A DNA stretch of 5,183 bases from an uncultured Ruminococcus sp. (GCA_946612185.1 CAMOEP010000188.1:1-5183), one strand, 5' to 3'; positions 1 through 5,183 are shown, counted from the first letter of the stretch. Numbers and translations are program-made. Notes: generated from the letters alone by a model not told the origin.

Positions 1-80
1 ACGTAAAAAGCACCGTTTCTATTATGTGAGCGAGCGTAAGCAAGCGTCAACGTGAGAAGTGGTCAAGCTGACGCAGCTTG
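1..80. repeat. Left copy of ~80-bp inverted repeat with terminal hairpin
   Basis: This stretch matches, in reverse complement, the sequence at 5086-5164. By hand alignment about 71 of 80 positions agree, with one single-base gap; the outermost 36 bases are identical. Within it are a tandem tetramer block (GAGCGAGCG then AAGCAAGCG, positions 28-46) and a 7-bp hairpin at the inner edge (CAAGCTG, loop ACG, CAGCTTG; 64-80). Similarity stops exactly at the end of the hairpin: the next bases (AAAAAGAAAG) do not match the other copy. The outer end cannot be fixed because the window starts here. No open reading frame or transposase is associated. It is most likely a dispersed intergenic repeat or miniature element; its family is not recognised. 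Confidence 0.85.
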
Positions 81-115
81 AAAAAGAAAGCCCCTGCCGA
101 AGCAGGAGCTTTTTT
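81..115 (-). terminator. Intrinsic terminator of hsp20
   Basis: Read on the minus strand, an 11-bp stem (AAAGCTCCTGC paired with GCAGGGGCTTT, with one U-G wobble) closes a UUCG tetraloop on a C-G pair and is followed by CTTTTT. The cUUCGg loop is an exceptionally stable RNA tetraloop. On the plus strand the wobble becomes a C-A mismatch, so the structure favours minus-strand transcripts, although a T run (110-115) is also present on the plus side. It lies about 22 bases past the hsp20 stop codon and ends at the boundary of the left repeat. Confidence 0.88.
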
Positions 116-136
116 GTGTGATATATGAGAACTTGC

Positions 137-559
137 TCAGAACTTGATGTCAACGCTCTTGGAAAGCGGCTCAGCGGGCTTTTTCTTGGGGAGAGTGATA
201 GCAAGGATACCGTTCTTATACTCAGCGTCGATGCCCTCAGCGTCCACGTCAGAGATATCGAAGCTTCTCTTGTATGCGCCCTTAGTGCGCTCTCTGCGGA
301 TATACTTCACTTCCTCAGCGTTAGCCTCAGTCTTATGCTCAGCAGTGATAACCAGAAGGTCGCCGTTTATATCCAGCTTGATCTCGTCCTTTTCAAAGCC
401 GGGGAGTTCAGCTTCAAGAATGTACTTGTCCTCAGCCTCGATGATATCTGTGCGGCAAGCTACTACGGGCATACTGTCTCCGTTACCAAAAGCTCTGTCC
501 AGCTCGTTAAGAGCGCCGATAACATTATACAAGCCTCTGTCAAAGATTGAACCATACAT
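137..559 (-). CDS. Hsp20/alpha-crystallin family small heat-shock protein
   Basis: 140-residue ATP-independent holdase chaperone, expected to act in the cytoplasm as an oligomer that binds unfolding proteins during heat or other stress. The alpha-crystallin domain runs from about residue 38 to 125. Hallmarks include the ELPGFEKDEI segment (51-60), the following beta strands (KLDINGDLLVITAEH), the YIRRER...YKRSF segment (86-100) and the diagnostic A-x-Y-K-N-G-I-L-x-I-x-L-P block (112-124). A short N-terminal arm precedes it, and the C-terminal tail has a VDI tripeptide (136-138) in the place of the oligomerising I-x-I motif. The length is typical for clostridial Hsp18-like proteins. The ATG start is supported by an AGGAGG at 569-574, nine bases upstream. 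It is a single-gene unit with its own upstream CIRCE operators and its own terminator. Plus-strand reading frames over it are shadows. The family is certain; the substrate range is unknown. Confidence 0.96.
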   Translation of the reverse strand: MYGSIFDRGLYNVIGALNELDRAFGNGDSMPVVACRTDIIEAEDKYILEAELPGFEKDEIKLDINGDLLVITAEHKTEANAEEVKYIRRERTKGAYKRSFDISDVDAEGIDAEYKNGILAITLPKKKPAEPLSKSVDIKF

Positions 560-568
560 AAAAACATA

Positions 569-574
569 CCTCCT
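569..574 (-). promoter_or_regulatory. Ribosome binding site of hsp20
   Basis: A perfect AGGAGG on the minus strand lies nine bases upstream of the hsp20 ATG and fixes the start codon. Confidence 0.9.
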
Positions 575-623
575 GAAAAAATATACTTGGTTGACCGTTT
601 TGGATTACTTCTCCCTTGCGGTG

Positions 624-651
624 ATTATATAATACCCCTGGTATGTGTGCA
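624..651 (-). promoter_or_regulatory. Candidate sigma-A promoter for hsp20
   Basis: The minus strand contains a perfect TATAAT (629-624), about 65 bases upstream of the start codon. The best -35 match is TGCACA (651-646) at 16-bp spacing, only 4 of 6 to TTGACA. A start near 617 would give a leader of roughly 57 nt. The -10 is convincing and the -35 is weak. An alternative -10, CATAAT (658-653), closer to the CIRCE sites has no good -35 either, so the start site is unsettled. Confidence 0.5.
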
Positions 652-684
652 TATTATGTGGAAAACGTGATAGCAAGATGAAAT

Positions 685-711
685 TTAGCACTCTAAGCAC
701 ACAAGTGCTAA
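685..711. promoter_or_regulatory. CIRCE operator 1 (HrcA binding site)
   Basis: TTAGCACTC - 9 bases - AAGTGCTAA. The known CIRCE consensus is TTAGCACTC-N9-GAGTGCTAA, so 17 of 18 arm positions match and the spacer is exactly nine. HrcA represses chaperone genes through this element in most Bacillota. It lies upstream of hsp20, the only gene reading away from it, so hsp20 is the expected target. The hrcA gene is not in the window. Confidence 0.9.
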
Positions 712-734
712 CACTCTATGAACGGGAGTGCTAA
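708..734. promoter_or_regulatory. CIRCE-like operator 2, overlapping operator 1
   Basis: CTAACACTC - 9 bases - GAGTGCTAA. The right arm is perfect and the left arm matches 7 of 9; the spacer is again exactly nine. It shares bases 708-711 with operator 1, so the two sites are offset by 23 bp, a little over two helical turns. The preserved spacing argues against chance, although the left arm is weaker than usual. Confidence 0.7.
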
Positions 735-806
735 ATGGGCAGGAGGCTGAAAACGACGCAACACCGGGGAAAAGTGACCGTTTTCCGGGAAAGTCGGCAA
801 AGGCAG

Positions 807-841
807 AAAAAAAGGGGGAGAGCCGTTTCCCGGACTCTCCC
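807..841 (-). terminator. Intrinsic terminator of the marR-ABC operon
   Basis: On the minus strand GGGAGAG (841-835) pairs with CTCTCCC (822-816), extended by CCG/CGG across a single unpaired T, with a five-base loop. It is followed by CC and a run of seven T (813-807). It begins seven bases after the stop codon of the second ABC gene. It should end the operon and insulate hsp20 and its CIRCE sites from read-through. Confidence 0.92.
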
Positions 842-847
842 ACATGG

Positions 848-2737
848 TTATGAAAGCTCGAACATACCTGTATAAAGCTGGTAGTACTTGCCTTTTTGTG
901 CGATAAGGTCTTTATGGCTGCCACGCTCGATGATCTTGCCGTGTTCCAGAACCATGATAGCGTTGGAATTGCGTACTGTAGAAAGTCTGTGGGCGATAAC
1001 GAAAACCGTTCTGCCGTTCATCAGACCGTCCATACCCTTTTCGATAAGGGCTTCGGTACGGGTATCAATGGAACTTGTTGCCTCGTCAAGGATAAGCACC
1101 GGCGGGTCAGCAACGGCTGCCCTGGCTATTGCAAGAAGCTGGCGCTGACCCTGTGACAGGTTCGAGCCGTCAGCGGTAAGCATGGTATCATAGCCGTTTT
1201 CAAGGTGATTGATAAAGCCGTCCGCATTGGCAAGCTTAGCGGCTGCGTAAACCTCCTCGTCGGTAGCATCGAGTTTACCGTAGCGGATATTCTCCATAAC
1301 TGTACCCGTGAAAAGGTGGGTATCCTGCAAAACTATCGACTGTGAGCGCCGCAGGTCAGCTTTGCGTATCTTGTTGATATTGATGCCGTCGTAGCGTATC
1401 TTTCCGTCGGGAACGTCGTAGAACCGGTTGATAAGGTTGGTGATGGTGGTCTTACCTGCGCCGGTAGAGCCAACGAAAGCGATCTTCTGACCCTTCTTGG
1501 CGTAGAGGGTGATGCCGTTGAGGACGGTCTTATCCGGCTCATAACCGAACACCACGTTATCGAGTTCGACTTCGCCGTGAACCTCTGTGAAAGTAACAGT
1601 ACCGTCAGCCTTGTGGGGGTGTCTCCAGGCCCACCTGCCTGTACGGTGGTCAGCTTCGGTGATATTGCCGTTTTCGTCGATATCTGCGTTTACCAGAGTA
1701 ACGTAACCGTCATCAGCTTCGGGTTCTTCGTCGATGACACGGAAAATTCTCTCCGCACCAGCCAGTGCAGTCAGAACGGAGTTAAGCTGCTGTGAGACCT
1801 GGGTGATAGGCTGGGAGAAGCTTCTTGTGAACTGGAGGTAGGAAACGACCGTACCCACGGTCATACCGCCAATGCCGCTTACGGTCATGATACCGCCGAC
1901 GATAGCAGTCAGGGCATAGTGGAGGTAGGAGAGGTTGTTCATGATAGGCATGAGGACATTGGCGAAGGTATTCGCACGGGTAGCCGCCTCGCAGAGTTCG
2001 TCGTTAAGGGCATCGAACTCAGCATTAGCCTGATCCTCGTGGCAGAAAACCTTGACCACTTTCTGACCCTCGATAAGTTCCTCGATATAGCCGTTAGCAG
2101 CGCCGAGCGCCTTCTGCTGTGCGATGAAGCCCTTACTGCTGCGGCTGCCGATGAAGCCGATGATACGGATAGTTGCGAACAGTACAACGATAACGAGTAT
2201 AGTAAGCTGCCAGCTATATATCACCATAGCGGTAAACACGCCGACGATAGTGATAGCGGAGCTGATGAACTGTGAAACGGAGTTGCTGAGCATTTCACGG
2301 AGGGTGTCGGTATCATTGGTGTAAAGGCTCATAAGTTCGCCGTGGGTGTGCTTATCGAAGAATCTGATAGGCAGGGACTCCATTTTGGTGAAAAGGTCGT
2401 TACGGATACGCATGAGGGTAGTGGTGGAAATGCGCATCATTATCCTGGAGTACATAAACGAACTGAGTGCGCCGATGATGTAAACACACGCCATAGCGCC
2501 GAGTATGGAAGCGAACTTCGCCTTATTCCATGTGCCGGTGGAAAGTGCTTCCTCGATATTGTCGATAAGGGGTTTGAGCAGGTAGTTACCGGCGATGCCT
2601 GCGAAAGCGGAGAATACTACTCCGATGACAACGAACACGAAATGCGTCCTGAAACCGTGCATATAGCTGAATATGCGCTTGATAGTATCCTTAACGTTGG
2701 AGGGTTTCTGCATAGCTCTCTGCTGTCTTGGCGGCAT
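848..2737 (-). CDS. Heterodimeric ABC exporter subunit with canonical ATPase domain (BmrD/LmrD/TM288-like)
   Basis: 629-residue membrane half-transporter: an ABC type-I exporter membrane domain (about 30-330, six predicted helices) fused to a nucleotide-binding domain (about 388-625). Walker A is GSTGAGKT (423-430), the Q-loop glutamine is Q471, Walker B is VLILDE with catalytic E552, the D-loop is SSID (555-558) and the switch histidine is H583 (IAHR). The signature is LSQGQ (527-531) rather than LSGGQ. Its own Walker A/B/H set is intact, so with the partner's normal signature it should form the hydrolysing site. About 50 extra residues (339-389, with a WAWRHPH segment) sit between the two domains, making it longer than the usual ~580. 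The ATG overlaps the upstream gene's TAA (TAATG); AGGGAG at 2748-2753 is the likely ribosome site. Likely role is drug or metabolite efflux with the adjacent subunit; the substrate cannot be read from sequence. Confidence 0.95.
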   Translation of the reverse strand: MPPRQQRAMQKPSNVKDTIKRIFSYMHGFRTHFVFVVIGVVFSAFAGIAGNYLLKPLIDNIEEALSTGTWNKAKFASILGAMACVYIIGALSSFMYSRIMMRISTTTLMRIRNDLFTKMESLPIRFFDKHTHGELMSLYTNDTDTLREMLSNSVSQFISSAITIVGVFTAMVIYSWQLTILVIVVLFATIRIIGFIGSRSSKGFIAQQKALGAANGYIEELIEGQKVVKVFCHEDQANAEFDALNDELCEAATRANTFANVLMPIMNNLSYLHYALTAIVGGIMTVSGIGGMTVGTVVSYLQFTRSFSQPITQVSQQLNSVLTALAGAERIFRVIDEEPEADDGYVTLVNADIDENGNITEADHRTGRWAWRHPHKADGTVTFTEVHGEVELDNVVFGYEPDKTVLNGITLYAKKGQKIAFVGSTGAGKTTITNLINRFYDVPDGKIRYDGININKIRKADLRRSQSIVLQDTHLFTGTVMENIRYGKLDATDEEVYAAAKLANADGFINHLENGYDTMLTADGSNLSQGQRQLLAIARAAVADPPVLILDEATSSIDTRTEALIEKGMDGLMNGRTVFVIAHRLSTVRNSNAIMVLEHGKIIERGSHKDLIAQKGKYYQLYTGMFELS

Positions 2738-4464
2738 TATTCCTCATCTCCCTTCTGCTGTGAATCGTATACTTCACGGTAGATATCGTTTCTTGCGAGG
2801 AGTTCCTCATGAGTACCGATATCGTTTATTCTGCCAGCGTCCATGACGATGATGCGGTCAGCGTCCTGAACGGAGGAAATTCTCTGTGCGATGATAAAAG
2901 TTGTGGTATCCGAAAGCTGTTCACGGAAAGCCTTGCGGATATTGCTGTCGGTAGCGGTATCGACAGCGCTGGTGGAGTCGTCGAGAATGATTATCTTCGG
3001 CTTTTTCAGCAAGGCTCTTGCGATACAGATTCTCTGCTTCTGACCGCCGGAAACGTTCACGCCGCCCTGACCTAAGTCAGTATCATATCCGTCCGGGAAA
3101 CCCTCGATAAAGTCGTGAGCGCAGGCAGCTTTGCAGGCTTCGATGATCTCCTCGTCGGTAGCGTCAGCGTTGCCCCATTTCAGGTTATCACGGATAGTAC
3201 CGGAGAACAGCACGTTCTTCTGGAGAACCATAGCCACGCTGTCACGGAGGGTATCAAGGCTGTAGTCCCTGACGTTTTTGCCGCCTACGAAAACCTCACC
3301 TGCGGTGGTGTCATAAAGACGGGGGATAAGCTGAACGAGGCTGGTCTTTGAAGAACCCGTACCGCCGATGATACCGATAGTTTCGCCGGACTTTATGTCC
3401 AGAGAGATATTTTCCAGTGCGAGATTGTTCATATCCTTGAAGTAGCTGAAGCTGACATTCTGAAATCTTACAGAGCCGTCAGCCACGCTTTCGATACCGT
3501 TTTCCGGGGAAACTATGTCCACTTCCTCGGTAAGTACCTCATAGATACGCTGGATAGAAGCCCTTGAAATGACGAACATCATGAACATGAAAGAGAGCAT
3601 CATCAGCGACATGAGTATCTGACCCACATAGGATATGAAGCTGGAGAGTTCGCCAGTACCCATATCGCCGCCTACAGCCATTTTTCCGCCGAAGAAAAGT
3701 ATAGCGATGATACTGGAGTACATAATGAGCTGCATGAAAGGCATAGTCATTATGACCAGTTTTTCGGCGTTCACCTGAGCCTGACGAACAGCCTCGGTAT
3801 TATCGGTGAACTTTTTCTTCTCATACTCCTCACGGACGAAAGCCTTGACGGTGCGGATACCCACCAGATTTTCCTGGATACTTGCGTTCATACTGTCGTA
3901 TCTTGTGAGCATAAGCTTGAATCTTGGGTGAGCCTTAGTCATGATCGCAGCCACGAATACAGCCAGTACCGGCACAGCGCAGACGAATACCAGAGAAAGC
4001 CGTGCGTTCATTCTCAGGGCGGCGATAAGTGCGCAGATAAGCATGATAGGCGCACGGAAAGCCATTCGTATGAACATCATGAAAGCATTCTGGATATTGG
4101 TAACGTCGGTGGTAAGGCGGGTGGTAAGTGATGCGGTGGAGAACTTATCCACATTAGCGAAAGAGAACTCCTGCACCTTGCGGAACAGGGCACGTCTGAG
4201 ATTTTTAGCGAAGCCCATAGCGGCAACAGCGCTGAGTCTGCCGGCGAGAGCGCCGAAGAAAAGCGAAACCAGAGCCATACCGAACATTAAAAGTCCCAGA
4301 CCGGCGACGGTGGAGATGCTGCCCTTTTTGATACCGTTGTCGATAATCATAGCCATAACAGCAGGTATCAGAACCTCCATAGCGACTTCACCGGCGATAG
4401 CCAGGGGAGCGAGGATAGCTTTTTTCTTATATTCTCCTACATAAGATAGTATTTTTTTGTACAC
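2737..4464 (-). CDS. Heterodimeric ABC exporter subunit with degenerate ATPase domain (BmrC/LmrC/TM287-like)
   Basis: 575-residue half-transporter with six predicted membrane helices (about 14-42, 50-80, 127-150, 155-177, 237-260, 275-302) and a nucleotide-binding domain (about 331-570). Key ATPase positions deviate. Walker A is GGTGSSKT (367-374), with Ser372 where the invariant glycine normally sits. Walker B is IIILDD (491-496), with Asp496 replacing the catalytic Glu. The switch histidine is Gln527 (IAQR). Its signature VSGGQ (471-475) is normal, as is Q415. The Asp/Gln pattern is known for the non-catalytic side of heterodimeric exporters such as TM287/288. The start is a GTG only two bases after the marR stop, with AGGAGA at 4471-4476 six bases upstream, inside marR. 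Its stop overlaps the partner gene's start. The protein should act only together with that partner. Substrate unknown; multidrug efflux is a reasonable guess from the family and the MarR neighbour. Confidence 0.95.
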   Translation of the reverse strand: MYKKILSYVGEYKKKAILAPLAIAGEVAMEVLIPAVMAMIIDNGIKKGSISTVAGLGLLMFGMALVSLFFGALAGRLSAVAAMGFAKNLRRALFRKVQEFSFANVDKFSTASLTTRLTTDVTNIQNAFMMFIRMAFRAPIMLICALIAALRMNARLSLVFVCAVPVLAVFVAAIMTKAHPRFKLMLTRYDSMNASIQENLVGIRTVKAFVREEYEKKKFTDNTEAVRQAQVNAEKLVIMTMPFMQLIMYSSIIAILFFGGKMAVGGDMGTGELSSFISYVGQILMSLMMLSFMFMMFVISRASIQRIYEVLTEEVDIVSPENGIESVADGSVRFQNVSFSYFKDMNNLALENISLDIKSGETIGIIGGTGSSKTSLVQLIPRLYDTTAGEVFVGGKNVRDYSLDTLRDSVAMVLQKNVLFSGTIRDNLKWGNADATDEEIIEACKAACAHDFIEGFPDGYDTDLGQGGVNVSGGQKQRICIARALLKKPKIIILDDSTSAVDTATDSNIRKAFREQLSDTTTFIIAQRISSVQDADRIIVMDAGRINDIGTHEELLARNDIYREVYDSQQKGDEE

Positions 4465-4466
4465 GT

Positions 4467-4973
4467 TCAGTCTCCTTTCCCATTTTCAATAAGTTTACGC
4501 AGGGCGCAGGTCATTTCGAGAGAGTTCTGGAAGTTCTCGTTGATGCCTTCGAGTTCCTGCATACGGCAAACGACCTTACCGAGCAGAGATTCGAGCAGAG
4601 CCTTGTCATCTTCGCTGAGGTCACGGAAGATAAGCTCGTCGTACTCTTGGAAAGCGGCAAGGTGTTCCCTGATAGCGTTTCTGCCCATATCGGTAAGAGC
4701 GAGGCGTTTGCAGCGCTGGTTATCCTCATCGACGGTGCGGGAGATAAGACCCTCCTGCTGAAGTCTTTTAGCGGAAGTAGCCACAGCCGCCGCCGTAACG
4801 CCGAGTTTTTCAGCCACGAGTGACTGAGTGCAGTTTTCAAACTGCGAAATTATCCGGAGCATAGCCACCTGGCTATGATTCAGGGGAGAATTGCCGCTGA
4901 CACGCCGGATAAAGAGTTTTCTCAGCAGGTGGATATTTTCGATCATACCCACAAGCTGCAAATTATTATTCAT
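4467..4973 (-). CDS. MarR-family transcriptional regulator
   Basis: 168-residue winged-helix DNA-binding protein, expected to be a cytoplasmic dimer that represses its own operon until a small ligand is bound. Helices at about 4-25 and 100-165 would form the dimer interface. The winged helix-turn-helix spans about 34-97: S-L-V-A-E-K-L-G-V-T (51-60), recognition helix T-A-A-A-V-A-T-S-A-K-R-L-Q-Q-E-G (60-75), G-L-I-S-R-T, then the wing D-E-D-N-Q-R-C-K-R-L-A-L-T (82-94), all in the standard MarR order. I chose the ATG at 4973, with GGGGG at 4978-4982 upstream. The longer frame would open with a TTG at 5069 that is itself the -35 hexamer of the promoter, so it cannot be translated from that promoter. 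It is first in the operon with the two ABC genes, two bases before the next start. The ligand is unknown. Confidence 0.93.
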   Translation of the reverse strand: MNNNLQLVGMIENIHLLRKLFIRRVSGNSPLNHSQVAMLRIISQFENCTQSLVAEKLGVTAAAVATSAKRLQQEGLISRTVDEDNQRCKRLALTDMGRNAIREHLAAFQEYDELIFRDLSEDDKALLESLLGKVVCRMQELEGINENFQNSLEMTCALRKLIENGKGD

Positions 4974-4977
4974 AGAT

Positions 4978-4982
4978 CCCCC
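4978..4982 (-). promoter_or_regulatory. Ribosome binding site of the marR-family gene
   Basis: AAAGGGGG on the minus strand ends four bases before the ATG at 4973. It is a G-rich, slightly close-set Shine-Dalgarno. Together with the promoter position it decides the start codon. Confidence 0.65.
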
Positions 4983-4994
4983 TTTCTGCGGAAG

Positions 4995-5024
4995 GTTAAA
5001 GGACTTAACGGTTAAGAATTTAAC
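4995..5024. promoter_or_regulatory. Tandem inverted-repeat operator, probably for the MarR regulator
   Basis: Two consecutive imperfect palindromes built from the same half-site: GTTAA-N5-TTAAC (4995-5009) and GTTAA-N4-TTAAC (5011-5024), separated by one base. The junction itself reads CTTAACGGTTAAG, a 6-1-6 palindrome, so alternative pairing of half-sites is possible. The block lies between the predicted transcription start (~5034) and the ribosome site, where a bound dimer would block early elongation or open-complex formation. Assignment to the adjacent MarR protein is an inference from position and symmetry. Confidence 0.7.
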
Positions 5025-5040
5025 TTTCCGTGCAAGAAGT

Positions 5041-5069
5041 ATTATAGCACATTCATTTTTATATGTCAA
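5041..5069 (-). promoter_or_regulatory. Sigma-A promoter of the marR-ABC operon
   Basis: On the minus strand TTGACA (5069-5064) and TATAAT (5046-5041) are both perfect consensus hexamers with the optimal 17-bp spacer, plus a TGC just ahead of the -10 (extended -10). Transcription should start near 5034, giving a leader of about 60 nt that contains the tandem operator. Such a strong promoter fits an operon held off by a repressor. Confidence 0.93.
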
Positions 5070-5085
5070 TGATAATTCGGTGAAA

Positions 5086-5164
5086 CAAGCTGAGCCAGCT
5101 TGACCGCCCCCACGTTGTCGCTTGCTTGCGCTCGCTCACATAATAGAAACGGTGCTTTTTACGT
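5086..5164. repeat. Right copy of ~80-bp inverted repeat with terminal hairpin
   Basis: Reverse-complement partner of bases 1-80. The inner edge is again a hairpin, CAAGCTG, loop AGC, CAGCTTG (5086-5102): the stem is identical to the left copy while the loop differs. The duplicated-tetramer block lies at 5119-5137 and the outer end is ACGT at 5161-5164. It sits 16 bases upstream of the operon's -35 hexamer, so it marks the edge of the promoter region. The last 19 bases of the window (5165-5183) cannot be compared because the left copy begins at the window edge, so the repeat may extend further. Confidence 0.85.
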
Positions 5165-5183
5165 CGCTCAACCTTGTTTGTAC

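Noticed and set aside
580..596. Possible CtsR heptad (GGTCAAC on the minus strand) in the hsp20 leader
   Set aside because: Only one heptad resembles the CtsR half-site; the required direct repeat three bases away is absent (GTATATT).
125..632. Two plus-strand open frames (141 and 162 residues) opposite hsp20
   Set aside because: They are antisense to a clear Hsp20 gene, have no recognisable domain or credible ribosome site, and result from codon bias of the real gene.
626..640. Sigma-B-like -10 (GGGTAT on the minus strand) upstream of hsp20
   Set aside because: No GTTTAA-type -35 at the right spacing; the nearest GTTTTC is about 23 bases away, and the overlapping TATAAT explains the site better.
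592..784. TGACCGTTTT occurring at 592-601 and 775-784
   Set aside because: Ten-base matches are expected by chance several times in 5 kb, and no regulator motif is known to me with this sequence.
766..833. Small hairpin GGAAAA-7 nt-TTTTCC (768-786) and a near-duplicate 11-mer (CCGTTTTCCGG at 778, CCGTTTCCCGG at 823)
   Set aside because: The stem is only 6 bp and has no T run; the 11-mer similarity is short and partly explained by the adjacent terminator stem.
685..924. Minus-strand frame of 79 residues spanning the terminator and CIRCE sites
   Set aside because: It runs through the 3' end of the second ABC gene out of frame, then a strong terminator and the operators, so it is not a plausible gene.
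1919..2275. Plus-strand open frame (118 residues) and other long antisense frames across the ABC genes
   Set aside because: They mirror membrane-domain coding sequence, lack promoters and family motifs, and overlap well-supported genes.
1..5183. CRISPR array, tRNA, rRNA, riboswitch or transposase gene
   Set aside because: No regularly spaced repeats, cloverleaf or rRNA sequence, known leader RNA, or transposase frame could be seen on either strand.

Overview
This 5.2-kb window carries four genes, all on the minus strand, and has the look of a chromosome segment from a Gram-positive anaerobe of the Clostridia, possibly a Ruminococcus-like bacterium. That assignment is an inference. It rests on strong AGGAGG-type ribosome binding sites, a perfect sigma-A-type promoter, HrcA/CIRCE heat-shock operators, moderate G+C, and an ABC exporter pair of a kind common in Bacillota. 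I could not run a search to confirm the taxon.

Layout, read in the direction of transcription (right to left). At the right edge is a copy of an ~80-bp repeat (5086-5164). Next comes a strong promoter (TTGACA-17 bp-TATAAT with an extended -10) and two tandem GTTAA...TTAAC inverted repeats that look like regulator operators. They lead into a three-gene operon: a MarR-family repressor (4467-4973), a first ABC half-exporter with a degenerate ATPase domain (2737-4464, GTG start), and a second half-exporter with a canonical ATPase domain (848-2737). The genes are nearly fused (2-nt gap, then a TAATG overlap), so translation is probably coupled. The operon ends at a strong intrinsic terminator (807-841).

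A separate transcription unit follows: a 140-residue small heat-shock protein (Hsp20) at 137-559. Upstream of it are two overlapping CIRCE-like operators (685-734), and it ends at an intrinsic terminator with a cUUCGg loop (81-115). A second copy of the ~80-bp repeat, in opposite orientation, occupies bases 1-80. The four genes with their control sites are therefore bracketed by inverted copies of one repeat.

How the parts likely work together: the MarR protein probably represses its own operon by binding the tandem operators just downstream of the start site, and releases when a small ligand (drug or metabolite) binds. The two ABC subunits are expected to form a heterodimeric exporter with one catalytic and one degenerate ATP site. 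Hsp20 appears functionally separate and under heat-shock (HrcA) control. None of the gene families is new. The least ordinary features are the flanking inverted repeats, the double CIRCE, the tandem operator, and the extra Walker A substitution in the degenerate ABC subunit.
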